Shown here: positions 46,131 through 57,650 of the stretch, in pieces
How positions within the stretch are numbered: position 1 is the first letter of the stretch
How the letters are laid out: every line of letters begins with the position of its first letter
Assembly: GCA_020186115.1 (NCBI GenBank)
Contig: WSYJ01000075.1
Span: forward strand, 620,001-684,000
Reading direction: 5' to 3'
Length of the DNA: 64,000 bases
Origin: Histomonas meleagridis
Taxonomy: Eukaryota > Parabasalia > Tritrichomonadida > Dientamoebidae
Notes under the pieces: model-generated
The model's database searches: none
Told to the model about the DNA's origin: nothing
The model's input: the letters and a program-made list of their open reading frames with translations, nothing else
Made by a program: the position numbers and the translations under genes

Positions 46131-47882
46131 ATGTCCAAACTTCCAACAGCAGAATCGATAAAAAAAGTAACTGATATCAACCAACTACAGAATGTTTGTA
46201 TTGCATTACTTAAAGTATATGAAAAAGAAGAAAAAAAGAAAAAAGAATATCGAAATTCAGCTGCTGTTCTTCGTCAACAAATTAAAGCATCAGAACTTGA
46301 AAACAGCAGCCTTGTTGAGAAGGCAAAAATACTAGAAGAAATATCACGTAATACTGTTGATAGTAGCAAAGAAAATGAACGATTAAAACAAGAAGTAAAT
46401 CAATTACAAGAAAAAATTAATAATATCAAAGAAGAAAACGCAACCAAATTCCAAACTTATGAAAAAGACATTGAAAGGTATAAACTTGCATTATCCAGAC
46501 TCGAAACAGAAAATACACAATATCGAAATAACATAAAAGAATCCACAGCTGAAGAATCTCAATCAAATGCTGAGACTTCATCTTCGCAAGCCACCGAAAA
46601 TGAAAGTCTCAAAAATATTAATTCCGAATATCAAAATCACATATTCCAATTAGAAAACGAAATTCTTACACTCAAAGAATCCCACAAAACAGAAATTGCT
46701 ATGTTAAATCAACAGAAGTCCCTTGAACTCCAAACCAAAACAGATTCCTTCAATACACAAATCACAGATCTAAATAACACAATTCAACAACTTCAAATCG
46801 AAAACGACAATTTACAAAACAAAATCAATTCACAAAACGATGAACAAAAAGCTCTTGTTTCCATTATCGAATCCAACAAAACCAAAGCCGAAACACGAAT
46901 CAATAAACTCAAGCAAAAAAACATAAAACAATTTAATGAACATAATCGCGAACTCCAAAAACTCAACGAAACGAATCAAAACTTATCATCGCAAATCCAA
47001 AAATATAAAACACTCGAAACAGAACATCAACAAACTCAAGAACAGATCACAAATTCAGAGCAGCGAATTCACGACTTAGAGACCGAATCCAAATATATGC
47101 TCTCCAAAATCAATGAATTAACCAATTCATTAACTAATTACGAAGACGTCAAAGCAGAAAACAAAACGTTGCAAGAAGAAAACGAAAAACTTCGTAGTGA
47201 ACTTATTCAAACGAAACATTTTTCGCAAGAATACGAATCCGCTTATAAAGAATTACAATCGACAATTGAAGACAAGAATTCGACAATTGTTAAACTTAAA
47301 GGACTTTTGTCGCGTTCTGTTAAATCGGACCAAAGGAAACAACAAGTGATTGATGAACTACAACAAAATGTAATTCCAACAAATGTTGAGCCAATAGAAA
47401 CAAAAGAACAAATCGAAGAATTGAAAAATAAAATTTTTGAGCTAAAAGAACAAATTAAAAACTCAGAAGCATCAAAGAAATTAAAAGATAAAAACAAAAG
47501 AATCACCGAAATGCTTGAAAAGTCAAACGCGTTATATACCGAACTATTCCAGAAATATCAAAATGTAATAAAAAATGGAACAGAAAAGAAATTGGAAAAG
47601 TTCGAAATATTTAATGTGTCGCCGAAAAATATAATAAGAAAAAAACAACAAAAGAAAAATAACGCAACTGATAGAAAGGAAAAGAAAATGGCAAAAAACG
47701 CATATTTAAGAAGAATTTTGTTGGAGTTCTTCTCCGCGGAATTGGACGACGAAAGAATGCAATTGATTCCAATGATTTTGGAGCTGGTGGGATGCACAAA
47801 GGAACAAGTCGCACTCGTCGAAAGGCAATACGAAAGAAAAAGAAACTTCTTCGCAAACGTTTCGGGCGTATTCGGAATATGA
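46131..47882 (+). CDS. golgin with C-terminal GRIP-like domain
   Basis: 583 residues, almost all coiled coil (~25-500, for example KENERLKQEVNQLQEKINNI). The C-terminal ~535-580 (NAYLRRILLEFFSAELDDER, then LIPMILELVGCTKEQVALVE) is a GRIP-type domain: the conserved Tyr at its start, then hydrophobic helices. GRIP domains bind Arl1-GTP on the trans-Golgi, so this is probably a tethering golgin. Trichomonads have a large Golgi (parabasal body) and golgin-like proteins are expected. It is divergent from the coiled-coil gene with about 55 bp between ATGs; the interval carries TAAACGGGCG and AAACGTCC. Confidence 0.85.
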   Translation: MSKLPTAESIKKVTDINQLQNVCIALLKVYEKEEKKKKEYRNSAAVLRQQIKASELENSSLVEKAKILEEISRNTVDSSKENERLKQEVNQLQEKINNIKEENATKFQTYEKDIERYKLALSRLETENTQYRNNIKESTAEESQSNAETSSSQATENESLKNINSEYQNHIFQLENEILTLKESHKTEIAMLNQQKSLELQTKTDSFNTQITDLNNTIQQLQIENDNLQNKINSQNDEQKALVSIIESNKTKAETRINKLKQKNIKQFNEHNRELQKLNETNQNLSSQIQKYKTLETEHQQTQEQITNSEQRIHDLETESKYMLSKINELTNSLTNYEDVKAENKTLQEENEKLRSELIQTKHFSQEYESAYKELQSTIEDKNSTIVKLKGLLSRSVKSDQRKQQVIDELQQNVIPTNVEPIETKEQIEELKNKIFELKEQIKNSEASKKLKDKNKRITEMLEKSNALYTELFQKYQNVIKNGTEKKLEKFEIFNVSPKNIIRKKQQKKNNATDRKEKKMAKNAYLRRILLEFFSAELDDERMQLIPMILELVGCTKEQVALVERQYERKRNFFANVSGVFGI

Positions 47883-48456
47883 AAATTGTTTATTAAAGTT
47901 ATGTTAGAAAGGAATTAAATTTTTCATTTAAATATTTATTTGTTGTTGTATATACCTTGGAAACACTTATTCGGATAATTCAGAACGCCATTATATATGT
48001 CACCGCAGCTTGTAGAATACATAAATAAGTTTAACCCATTACAATTGTAAAAAATCGTAATTCAAAGCTAACTAATATCTTTCAATGTTATAACTAAATA
48101 ATTTTGACTTTGAAAAAAAATATGTATCATTTTGTCGAAGATCTTTATTTGTTCAAAACTATTGCTATAAAATGTGATAGTGTACCAATACCAACATTAC
48201 TTTGATATTCAAACACTAAAAATTTTATTATTTCCACGAAAAAAATTTGTTGGTCGAGTTTAGTTTAGATGGTATCAATAATTCAGAAATAAAACCAAAA
48301 AAATTACACCGGAAAATGCCAGGACAACGTTTCCATTTTTCAAAATTGTTAGATTAATTTATCGTTTATTTCTGAGAAATGAGAAACGTTTCTTTCAATT
48401 ACTGGCGGCTATATCATTATTTCATATAACATTTCCTTATCAAAAGCTATTGAACA
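47883..48456. other. intergenic, nothing recognised
   Basis: AT-rich, no feature seen. Confidence 0.4.
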
Positions 48457-49605
48457 ATGTCCAGTGCACCCGAGCTTGTTACAATTTTACGAAGAGTTAA
48501 AGAACGTATAACGAAAGGAACTGGAAATTATTCAGCTATTCTCAAAATAATATCAGCTCGTATCGATGCCGAAGAAAAAATCGCAAGCTTATTAAAATCA
48601 ACAATACCTTCCACCTATGATACAACAGATCCACTTGTTAATAACTTTATCGAAGAATTGAAGAAAGAACAAGAACAACACATACAATTTTCCAAAGAGC
48701 TTAAAGCCGAAGTTTATTCACCAGCAAATAAATACTCAACCACGATGCATGAAAAGCAAAAGTCACTTCTTTCCACAGTTAAAAAGACCAAAATGGGTCT
48801 TCTTAAGTTAATCAATGATAGAGAAAAAGCGCAAAAAGAAGTAGAATCAGCCAAAGCCAAATGTAATGGACTTCAAGGTCCACAACTTGAGAAACAGAAT
48901 GCCAAAGTAGCCAAAGCCCAACAAGAACTTGCCAAGAAGACACAACTTGAAACCAAGAAAGCGCAAAGTGAAGCCTCCACATCCATTCCAATCATCCACC
49001 GTGACTTCAGCGACTTTGATTCAGCCCGTCTTTCCAAGCTCCAGGCGGCCATTGTCAAGTTCCAAAGCCTGAAGACATCAATGAACGGGCGAATTGACAG
49101 TGGTGCTAAAAGTTTCACAGAAAAAGTGACAACATATGATACGAGTGACCGAAGTCAGCAAATGGTCACAAGAGTCTTCGATACGTCGTCCAAAGATGTC
49201 AAGATCGAAGTACAAGGGGATGGCGAGCAAACACTTGTCGGAGTAGCAATTTCAGATTATCGAAGTGATGAGCCAAAAGATCTTCAATTTTCTCGAGGAG
49301 ACCAAATCAAAATCTTGTCCAAACATAAGACAGGTTGGTGGGAAGGAGAATGTAACGGAAGGAAAGGTATGTTCCCAATGACATTTGTTCAACTCCCAGA
49401 AACAGTCCAAGTCAAGAAAGACCCAATTGGAGCCGTTTTCCTGTGCATAAAGGACTACATGAAGGCACAAACAGGAGACATAGAGTTGCACTCGGGTGAT
49501 TTGGTGTACGTTGACTTTATTGCAAACGGAAGATGCAGCGGAACAAATTTGAGAGACCAAAAAAGAGGATACTTCCCACTCGACGCTTTGGAGCAAAGAG
49601 CTTAG
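48457..49605 (+). CDS. F-BAR/SH3 protein
   Basis: 382 residues. The N-terminal ~1-235 is helical with the FCH/F-BAR pattern (VKERITKGTGNYSAILKII, EEKIASLLKS, NNFIEELKKEQEQHIQFSKEL, KKTKMGLLKLINDREKAQK). It is followed by two SH3 domains: ~263-318 (GVAISDYRSDEPKDLQFSRG; TGWWEGE; GMFPMTFV) and ~328-380 (FLCIKDYMKAQTGDIELHSG; RGYFPLDALE). The first SH3 has the ALYDY-like start, WW and PxxY-binding Pro/Phe; the second lacks the WW pair. Such proteins curve membranes and recruit actin nucleators during endocytosis. It fits with the actin genes of this window. The start is the first ATG. Confidence 0.88.
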   Translation: MSSAPELVTILRRVKERITKGTGNYSAILKIISARIDAEEKIASLLKSTIPSTYDTTDPLVNNFIEELKKEQEQHIQFSKELKAEVYSPANKYSTTMHEKQKSLLSTVKKTKMGLLKLINDREKAQKEVESAKAKCNGLQGPQLEKQNAKVAKAQQELAKKTQLETKKAQSEASTSIPIIHRDFSDFDSARLSKLQAAIVKFQSLKTSMNGRIDSGAKSFTEKVTTYDTSDRSQQMVTRVFDTSSKDVKIEVQGDGEQTLVGVAISDYRSDEPKDLQFSRGDQIKILSKHKTGWWEGECNGRKGMFPMTFVQLPETVQVKKDPIGAVFLCIKDYMKAQTGDIELHSGDLVYVDFIANGRCSGTNLRDQKRGYFPLDALEQRA

Positions 49606-49913
49606 CAATAGTAAAAATGAATATTCGCTCTTAGAAATATATGTTGTGAAAAAAGAATTTTTTTAATGTTTTGTAATCGTTTTATATGTGAAATATGTTA
49701 TTATTATGATATCAAATGACATAATATAAAACTTTTTGTGACATTTGAATATGTTTTTCTTGTTAGATATAGATATAAGTACTTCTTATAAAAAGTTACA
49801 AAGAAAACAAAAATATTATATCAACACAAATAAAATAAAAAGAAATTATTATGAATTTACTTATTGCGGTTTATTAATATCAAATTGATCAAGAAAATTA
49901 AAATTATTGAAAA
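49606..49913. other. intergenic, nothing recognised
   Basis: AT-rich convergent 3' region; no feature seen. Confidence 0.4.
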
Positions 49914-52394
49914 TTATATCCATTGATCTGCTTCATTGTTGATAAATTCATTGATTTCTTTGTTAACATGCTCTGTGTTATTCGTTGATGATTTTGATAT
50001 TACTTTCGTAGTTGATGTTGAAATTTCATTTTTACTTCTGCGAATTACAAATATAATAATTCCAGTGATTAATAAAATAAATCCAATCGAGCCACATATA
50101 ATACCAATTAATACTTCGTTTGAAATAGATTTTCGTTCAGGAAAAATATATGAAATGACTGTAAAGAAATTAGAATAATAAAAATAATATGTAGAATATT
50201 GATAAATTATATATTCATATGAAAAGATTTCACTCTTAATATATGTGAATATCGAATTATTTATTGTAATTGAATATGAATTTGTTGAAAATATATTATT
50301 TAATGTTAATGTTTGTGTAATAAATAATGAATTCGTTAAAATAATTGAATTCGATAATGTTGTCATATAATTATTTAAAGATTCAAATGTAAATGTAAAT
50401 GATTTAGTAAATGTATTCGAATTTGTAAATGTATTTGAATTAGAAAATGTATTTGATTGAGTAAATGTTTTAGTAAATGTATTTGATTTGGTGAATGTGT
50501 GTGTTGGCCATGGATATTGTGCACATCCTTCAATTGATGAGCCTTTAGATACATCGAGTGTACCAAATGTTGTATCATAATATAAATCTGATGTCATAAC
50601 ATATTTTGCTGGGACACCTTCAAAGACATAATCATTTTGAAATGTTGGTGAAGAATAACCTTTAAAATATATACATTTAAGATTAGAACATGATTGAAAT
50701 GCAGAACTTCCAATTGTTGTTACATTATTACCAATGATAACTGTTTCCAAATTTTCACATGTTTGAAATACAAAATTTCCAATTGTTGTAACTGAATCTG
50801 GAATTGTGACATTCGTTAATTTTGTTGAAAAAAATGCAAATGTATAAATACTTTTAACATTATTACCAATAATAACTATTTCTAAATTAGAACAATATTG
50901 AAATGCACTAATACCAATCGTAATAACTGAATCTGAAATGATAACATTTTTGATTAAAGAACTTTTTTGAAATGCATATTTCCCAATAGTAATAACTGTG
51001 TTTGGAAGTTCAAATGTTTCATTAGATTTTCCTGATGGATAACAAAGTATTGTTGTAATACTTTTATCATAAAGAACTCCATCACATTCTGAATAATATT
51101 CATTTTCTTTCGATACGTCAATAAATTGAAGACTTGGACATTGTGCAAAAGCAGCTTCTCCAATTGAAGTTACTGATTTCGGAATTGTAATATTAGATAA
51201 TCTTTCGCAAGATTCAAATGCATTGTTCCCAATTTCTTCAACATTTTCTCCAAGTTGAACTGTAATTAAAGAACTACATGTTTGAAATGCACTAATACCA
51301 ATCGTAATAACTGAATCTGAAATGATAACATTTTTGATTAAAGAACTTTTTTGAAATGCATATTTCCCAATAGTAATAACTGTGTTTGGAAGTTCAAATG
51401 TTTCGTTCGATCTTCCTGATGGATAACAAAGTATTGTTGTAATGTTTTTATCATAAAGAACTCCATCACATTCTGAATAATATTCATTTTCTTTCGATAC
51501 GTCAATAAATTGAAGAATTATACATTGTGCAAAAGCAGCTTCTCCAATTGAAGTCACTGACTTAGGAATTGTAATATTAGATAATCTTTCACAAGATTCA
51601 AATGCATTGTTCCCGATTTCTTCAACACTTTCTCCAATGTAAACTGCTTCAATTGCATAACAATGATAAAATGCTCGATCTCCAATCGTTTTAACTGTTT
51701 CACTAATTTCAACTGAAATTAATGAAGACCATTCAGAGAATGCACTACTTTCAATCGTTTCAATACCTGAAATAATAAGATGTTTTGTTTTAGTTTGATA
51801 TAAATATCTTTTTTCATATTCATTCATATTAGTTATATTCAATGTTTGTGTTGTATTATCAAATATTTCATTTGAAAATGTTAAAAAGAAAAAAAATAAA
51901 AAATAAAAAAATTTTTGAGAAATAATTTGAGAAATAATTTTTTTATTTGTTGAAAAAAAATTCATTTTAACAAATAGTAAAATGAAAATAAAAATAAGAA
52001 ATATTGGAGAATTAAAAAAGAATGAAAAATGTTTTGTTACAAATTGAAATGAGAATTCTCTACTTGCATTATAAAAAAAACCATTTTTATTTAATAAAAA
52101 TATTGAAAGTGTGTAATTTCTAGATTGGAAATTTGTTAAATTATCAACTAATTTAAAATTGTTAAGTATTGAATCAAAAGAAATAAGATGAGAATAACAG
52201 TTGAAAAATAAGCCGAAATTTCTTGTTTCAGTTAATATTGGATAATTAATACCATTCGTATAAAGTTTATCTACATATTTTGATTTTTGAAAAAACATAT
52301 TTTTTGGCAATGATGTAAAAAAGGATAAAATGCGTACATGCACTAGAAAAATAAGATAGTAGCTCATAAAATTAAAATATTTCCATGGAGACAT
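49914..52394 (-). CDS. BspA-like LRR surface protein, type-1 tail, with internal 128-aa duplication
   Basis: Intact 826-residue frame. Leader of ~185 residues with hydrophobic segments, the last being NFFSTNKK..FFYFLFFFFLTFS, then NEIFDNTTQTLNITN. LRRs ~220-590 follow (VEEIGNNAFESCERLSNITIPKSVTSIGEAAFAQC type). A block of 128 residues including ENEYYSECDGVLYDK is present twice in tandem. The cap (TFQNDYVFEGV, YVMTSDLYYD) and a short stalk lead to a pre-membrane segment nearly identical to the genes at 38.7 and 42.0 kb, a transmembrane helix (~760-785) and tail ending NNEADQWI. It is the best-preserved member of the 49.9-57.6 kb cluster. Surface role by family. Confidence 0.87.
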   Translation of the reverse strand: MSPWKYFNFMSYYLIFLVHVRILSFFTSLPKNMFFQKSKYVDKLYTNGINYPILTETRNFGLFFNCYSHLISFDSILNNFKLVDNLTNFQSRNYTLSIFLLNKNGFFYNASREFSFQFVTKHFSFFFNSPIFLIFIFILLFVKMNFFSTNKKIISQIISQKFFYFLFFFFLTFSNEIFDNTTQTLNITNMNEYEKRYLYQTKTKHLIISGIETIESSAFSEWSSLISVEISETVKTIGDRAFYHCYAIEAVYIGESVEEIGNNAFESCERLSNITIPKSVTSIGEAAFAQCIILQFIDVSKENEYYSECDGVLYDKNITTILCYPSGRSNETFELPNTVITIGKYAFQKSSLIKNVIISDSVITIGISAFQTCSSLITVQLGENVEEIGNNAFESCERLSNITIPKSVTSIGEAAFAQCPSLQFIDVSKENEYYSECDGVLYDKSITTILCYPSGKSNETFELPNTVITIGKYAFQKSSLIKNVIISDSVITIGISAFQYCSNLEIVIIGNNVKSIYTFAFFSTKLTNVTIPDSVTTIGNFVFQTCENLETVIIGNNVTTIGSSAFQSCSNLKCIYFKGYSSPTFQNDYVFEGVPAKYVMTSDLYYDTTFGTLDVSKGSSIEGCAQYPWPTHTFTKSNTFTKTFTQSNTFSNSNTFTNSNTFTKSFTFTFESLNNYMTTLSNSIILTNSLFITQTLTLNNIFSTNSYSITINNSIFTYIKSEIFSYEYIIYQYSTYYFYYSNFFTVISYIFPERKSISNEVLIGIICGSIGFILLITGIIIFVIRRSKNEISTSTTKVISKSSTNNTEHVNKEINEFINNEADQWI
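50850..51620 (-). repeat. tandem in-frame 384-bp duplication within LRR region
   Basis: The two units, offset by exactly 384 bp (128 codons), differ in few bases. They run from EEIGNNAFESCERLS to the next EEIGNNAFESCERLS. The same pair, 385 bp apart because of one inserted T, exists in the broken copy at 53.3-55.9 kb. Confidence 0.85.
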
Positions 52395-52859
52395 GGAAAA
52401 TTTGGATATTCTGGAGATATGGTTCTGTTTGCCAACTCAAAGCTTTTGAGTAAAATTGAAAGCACTCAGATTTTATTCCATGTAAACGTATTAAAAAGTT
52501 TTAATTATTTCTGATGATCATCAGACAGACTTTGTCAAATGATTTTTTCGGTTTCAAGTTGCTTCTTCGGCTTTTGGGTCAAACTCTAATTAACATAAAA
52601 ATAAAAGCTTTGATACCTCAACAAGAGATAAATTAATTTCTCTTTTCTTTTTGTACAATCTCAATTTTGGCTTATTATTCTAAGATCATATTTTTGTATA
52701 TTAACTTATTTTATAACTTAAACAATATCTTTATTCTGTTGGTCAGGCACATGATTAATTATTTGAAAAGTTCACCTGTTTTTAATAAAGGACAAGTGAC
52801 ATTATAATTATGAAATGTTAATAAGCTTGTTTATTAATCTAAATGTTGATAAAATGATT

Positions 52860-52893
<34 letters not shown>

Positions 52894-53281
52894 AAATAAT
52901 ATCAAAAAATACGTTATCTAATAACAGGCAATTTTAATTAATTTTAAAGTTATCAATTTCAACATTACTCCAAATTACCAGAAAAGTATTATGACATTCA
53001 AGTATTATATCAGATTTAACAGAAGATATAAGAAAATTATATATTGTTTTTTTTTCTCTTTAACCCAAAAAAGCCAAATTCCTGTTAAAGTATTATTATA
53101 AAATCAAACATTAAACATAAAGATTCAAAAGACGATATACCAAAACAATTTCATCTTTAAACAAAATCTAAAATTAGCGCATGTTTTGATGTGTTAGTTC
53201 GATAGATATTATTGTTCATTAATTCATTTCTTGAATCAAATAATTGAAAAATTTATACTAAAAAACATTTATTTATTTATA
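52395..53281. other. intergenic with microsatellite
   Basis: AT-rich with no credible frame. A (TA)14 run lies at 52863-52890. Confidence 0.5.
52863..52890. repeat. (TA)14 microsatellite
   Basis: Uninterrupted TA dinucleotides, 28 bases. Confidence 0.9.
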
Positions 53282-55853
53282 TCATAAATGATTAATAATA
53301 TTTTCTTCTTCAAAGTCTTTAGCAAATGGATCTTCTTCAACATATGAAAGATTATTACATATTTCGAATTTGTTTGAAATTTCATTTCCATTTCCATTTT
53401 CATTTTGTTCATTATTACTGTTCATTTCGTTCTTATTTTTTTGGTTATTTCGTTGATGAATTAAAATGATAATAATAACAATAATTATAATTATGATAAT
53501 AATGATTATACTAACAATGATAATAATAATATAAATTTGATTTTCGTTATTATTATCATTAAATTCATTCGTAAAAATAAATTATAAAATTCGTATAAAA
53601 ACTAATTTTCGAATAATATTTAATGATCGTATATTCATAATATATAAAATTACTATAAGTAATAATATATGTTAAATTAGAATATGAAAAATAAATCGAA
53701 TTCGATAAAAATGAATAATTTATTATATAACTTTCGACAAAAGAATATGTGAAAAGTAAAGTTTTTGTGAAATATCCATTCGATATATAACTTTGTAATG
53801 ATATTATTGATCTGGTAAAACTATTCAAATTAGAAAATGAATTCGATTTGGTAAATATATTTGATTGAGTAAATGTATTTGAATTAGAAAAAGTATTTGA
53901 TTTAGTAAATGTATTTGAATTAGAAAATGTATTTGATTGAGTAAATGTTTTAGTAAATGTATTTGATTTGGTGAATGTGTGTGTTGGCCATGGATATTGT
54001 GCACATCCTTCAATTGATGAGCCTTTAGATACATCGAGTGTACCAAATGTTGTATCATAATATAAATCTGATGTCATAACATATTTTGCTGGGACACCTT
54101 CAAAGACATAATCATTTTGAAATGTTGGTGAAGAATAACCTTTAAAAATATATACATTTAAGATTAGAACATGATTGAAATGCAGAACTTCCAATTGTTG
54201 TTACATTATTACCAATGATAACTGTTTCCAAATTTTCACATGTTTGAAATACAAAATTTCCAATTGTTGTAACTGAATCTGGAATTGTGACATTCGTTAA
54301 TTTTGTTGAAAAAAATGCAAATGTATAAATACTTTTAACATTATTACCAATAATAACTATTTCTAAATTAGAACAATATTGAAATGCACTAATACCAATC
54401 GTAATAACTGAATCTGAAATGATAACATTTTTGATTAAAGAACTTTTTTGAAATGCATATTTCCCAATAGTAATAACTGTGTTTGGAAGTTCAAATGTTT
54501 CATTAGATTTTCCTGATGGATAACATAGAATTGTTGTAATACTTTTATCATAAAGAACTCCATCACATTCTGAATAATATTCATTTTCTTTCGATACGTC
54601 AATAAATTGAAGACTTGGACATTGTGCAAAAGCAGCTTCTCCAATTGAAGTTACTGATTTCGGAATTGTAATATTAGATAATCTTTCGCAAGATTCAAAT
54701 GCATTGTTCCCAATTTCTTCAACATTTTTCTCCAAGTTGAACTGTAATTAAAGAACTACATGTTTGAAATGCACTAATACCAATCGTAATAACTGAATCT
54801 GAAATGATAACATTTTTGATTAAAGAACTTTTTTGAAATGCATATTTCCCAATAGTAATAACTGTGTTTGGAAGTTCAAATGTTTCGTTCGATCTTCCTG
54901 ATGGATAACAAAGTATTGTTGTAATGTTTTTATCATAAAGAACTCCATCACATTCTGAATAATATTCATTTTCTTTCGATACGTCAATAAATTGAAGAAT
55001 TATACATTGTGCAAAAGCAGCTTCTCCAATTGAAGTCACTGACTTAGGAATTGTAATATTAGATAATCTTTCACAAGATTCAAATGCATTGTTCCCGATT
55101 TCTTCAACACTTTCTCCAATGTAAACTGCTTCAATTGCATAACAATGATAAAATGCTCGATCTCCAATCGTTTTTAACTGTTTCACTAATTTCAACTGAA
55201 ATTAATGAAGACCATTCAGAGAATGCACTACTTTCAATCGTTTCAATACCTGAAATAATAAGATGTTTTGTTTTAGTTTGATATAAATATCTTTTTTCAT
55301 ATTCATTCATATTAGTTATATTCAATGTTTGTGTTGTATTATCAAATATTTCATTTGAAAATGTTAAAAAGAAAAAAAATAAAAAATAAAAAAATTTTTG
55401 AGAAATAATTTGAGAAATAATTTTTTTATTTGTTGAAAAAAAATTCATTTTAACAAATAGTAAAATGAAAATAAAAATAAGAAATATTGGAGAATTAAAA
55501 AAGAATGAAAAATGTTTTGTTACAAATTGAAATGAGAATTCTCTACTTGCATTATAAGAAAAATCATTTTTATTTAATAAAAATATTGAAAATATGTGTT
55601 TTTTAGATTGGAAATTTGTTGAAATATCAATTAACTTAAAATGTTTGTCAAAAAAACTTGGATAATAATCATATTTGATAAATAAATTAAAATCTCCTGC
55701 TTCGTGTAGTCTCTGATAATTTAGATTGTTCTCCTTTATTTTTGCGTTTAAAAGTTTTGATTTTTGGTGAAACATATTCTTTGAAATTGATAAAGCAAAA
55801 AACAAAACGTATGTGTGTGCACACATTGAAAACAAAAGAGTGAAATATTTCAT
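53282..55853 (-). pseudogene. BspA-like LRR gene with frameshifts and a swapped (type-2) tail
   Basis: From near 55650 (the shared leader) to the stalk, the sequence is almost identical to 49914-52394, including the 384-bp duplication. It is broken by +1 insertions in short runs: T5 versus T4 at 55171-55175, T5 versus T4 at 54725-54729, A5 versus A4 at 54144-54148. A further frame change lies near 53570-53600. After the stalk it departs from its sister: different pre-membrane part, Ile-rich transmembrane helix, and a tail with EEDPFAKDFEEE instead of the QWI ending. The leader before ~55650 also differs (ATG 55853, MKYFTLLFSMC..). TCATTTGGT lies directly upstream of that ATG. Confidence 0.85.
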
Positions 55854-55857
55854 ACCA

Positions 55858-55862
55858 AATGA
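55858..55862 (-). promoter_or_regulatory. Inr-like TCATT before the broken BspA copy
   Basis: GTCATTTGGT immediately precedes the ATG at 55853; TCATT fits the trichomonad initiator. Confidence 0.4.
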
Positions 55863-56507
55863 CTGACAAATAGAAGTTTGAAGAAGATGAAATGCAAAAC
55901 CAATATCGTTTTCACTTTTCGAATACAATTGAATATTACCCTAACCAAAAACTGCCTAACAACGAGACGATCTCGTAAAGCAAACGATAAGTTTTTGATA
56001 ACTCAATACAACTAAAATTTGGCCACATAAATTCAAAAAGTTTCTTGTTAGGGGAAATAACTGATTATTTCGAATCACTTTATCTGTGTATAGGGTAAAC
56101 AGGTATTTGCATTCATATGGCACTTTCCGTCAGCCAGCAGAAACATTAGCATCTTATATTGAGTTTGTATTATTATTAAAGTTTGGTTATTTAAATATTT
56201 TTCAAATATACCATTATTTGGGAAAAATTTATTAAAATCAACAAAGTAATTTAAAAACTCATAAAAATATTATAGCAAATTATTACTATAAAAAAATCAT
56301 ATATGAAATAAAATTTTCGGAATCATATTAAAAAATTAATTTTCATTTCATGAAGAATTTTTATTTTTCTCGATTCTAATTAATAACTTTATTATTAGCT
56401 AATCTTCTTTAATTATTTCCCTTAAGTTTTCTCAAAATAATATACTTATTTTAAATATTTACGCACAACTTATACTTCAAATGAACCAATAAAAGATTTG
56501 ATATCTT
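55863..56507. other. intergenic, nothing recognised
   Basis: AT-rich. It has a small GC patch (AACGAGACGATCTCGT, an imperfect palindrome near 55960-55975). No gene seen. Confidence 0.4.
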
Positions 56508-57650
56508 TTATAAATGTTTAATCATCAACATACATCTACAAAATGCATGAGTTCCAATTATTTGAACTGAATTCGGAATTGTTATATTTGTTATTGAATA
56601 ACAATGATAAAATGCGTAATCTTCAATTGTTATAACTGAATCTGAAATTATTACATTTGTTAATGAAAAACATTTATAGAATGCATAACATCCAATTGTT
56701 ATAACTGAATTTGGAATTTCAAATGTTTCATTTTTGATTCCCAATGGATAACAAATTATTGTCGTAAAGTTTTTGTTATATAGAATTCCATTATTACTAT
56801 TGGAGTAATTATCATTTTCATCAGATACATTAAAAAATTGAAGATTTTCACATTTTATAAAAGAATTTGATGTAATTAATGTAACTGACTTTGGAATTGT
56901 AATGTTTCGTAATGAAGAACATGAACGAAATGTTTTGTTGCAAATTTCTTTGACATTTTCACCAATAATAACTATTTCTAATGAGGAACATCCGTAAAAT
57001 GCATATTCATTAATTGTTGTAACACTTTCTCCAATAATAGCTGTTGTTAAATTAGAGCATGATAGAAATGTACGATTACCAATTGTTGTAACTGAATTGC
57101 CAATTTCAACAGAAACTAAATTTGACCAATTAGAAAAAGCATAATCTGCAATTATTTCAACACTTCCATTAATTATAAGATATTTTGTTCGAGTTTTATA
57201 TGAATTAATATTTTCAAATTCATTTGAATTCGATATAATAAGTGTTTGAGTTATATTATCAAATGTTTCAAATGATTGAATGAAAAAAAGAATAAATAAA
57301 AATGGAAGAATTCTGAATTTAACCTTTTCTTTGCTGAAAATATTTCGATTTAAATTTCTTAAATAATTTCTTATTTTGATGATACAAAATAAAATAAACA
57401 CTGTAAATTTTTGAAAAAAAGATAAAACATTAGAATAATTCTGTAAAAAATCTAAATAATTATACAAATGTTTTAAATTTGTATTTGAAATAAAACATTC
57501 TTGAAGTTTTAAAATAGAATATTTTGATTTAAAAGTAGATAAAAAAATTGTTGAGACCGACAAAAATGAATATATTAAACATGAATAAAATGAAAAAGCA
57601 TGAAAAATAGTATGGAATATAAAATAATATATCCGTAGAAAATCGATCAA
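56508..57650 (-). pseudogene. BspA-like gene truncated at both ends
   Basis: The frame has the same leader (FRILPFLFILFFIQSFETF) and first LRRs as the genes at 36952 and 40549, then stops in mid-LRR: ..IGTHAFCRC followed by an unrelated MLMIKHL and stop. Stalk, membrane helix and tail are absent. The frame has no ATG at its 5' end (only a TTG), and the leader lacks the NNILSLLFIKT segment of its relatives. The 3' junction lies near 56533. Confidence 0.8.
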
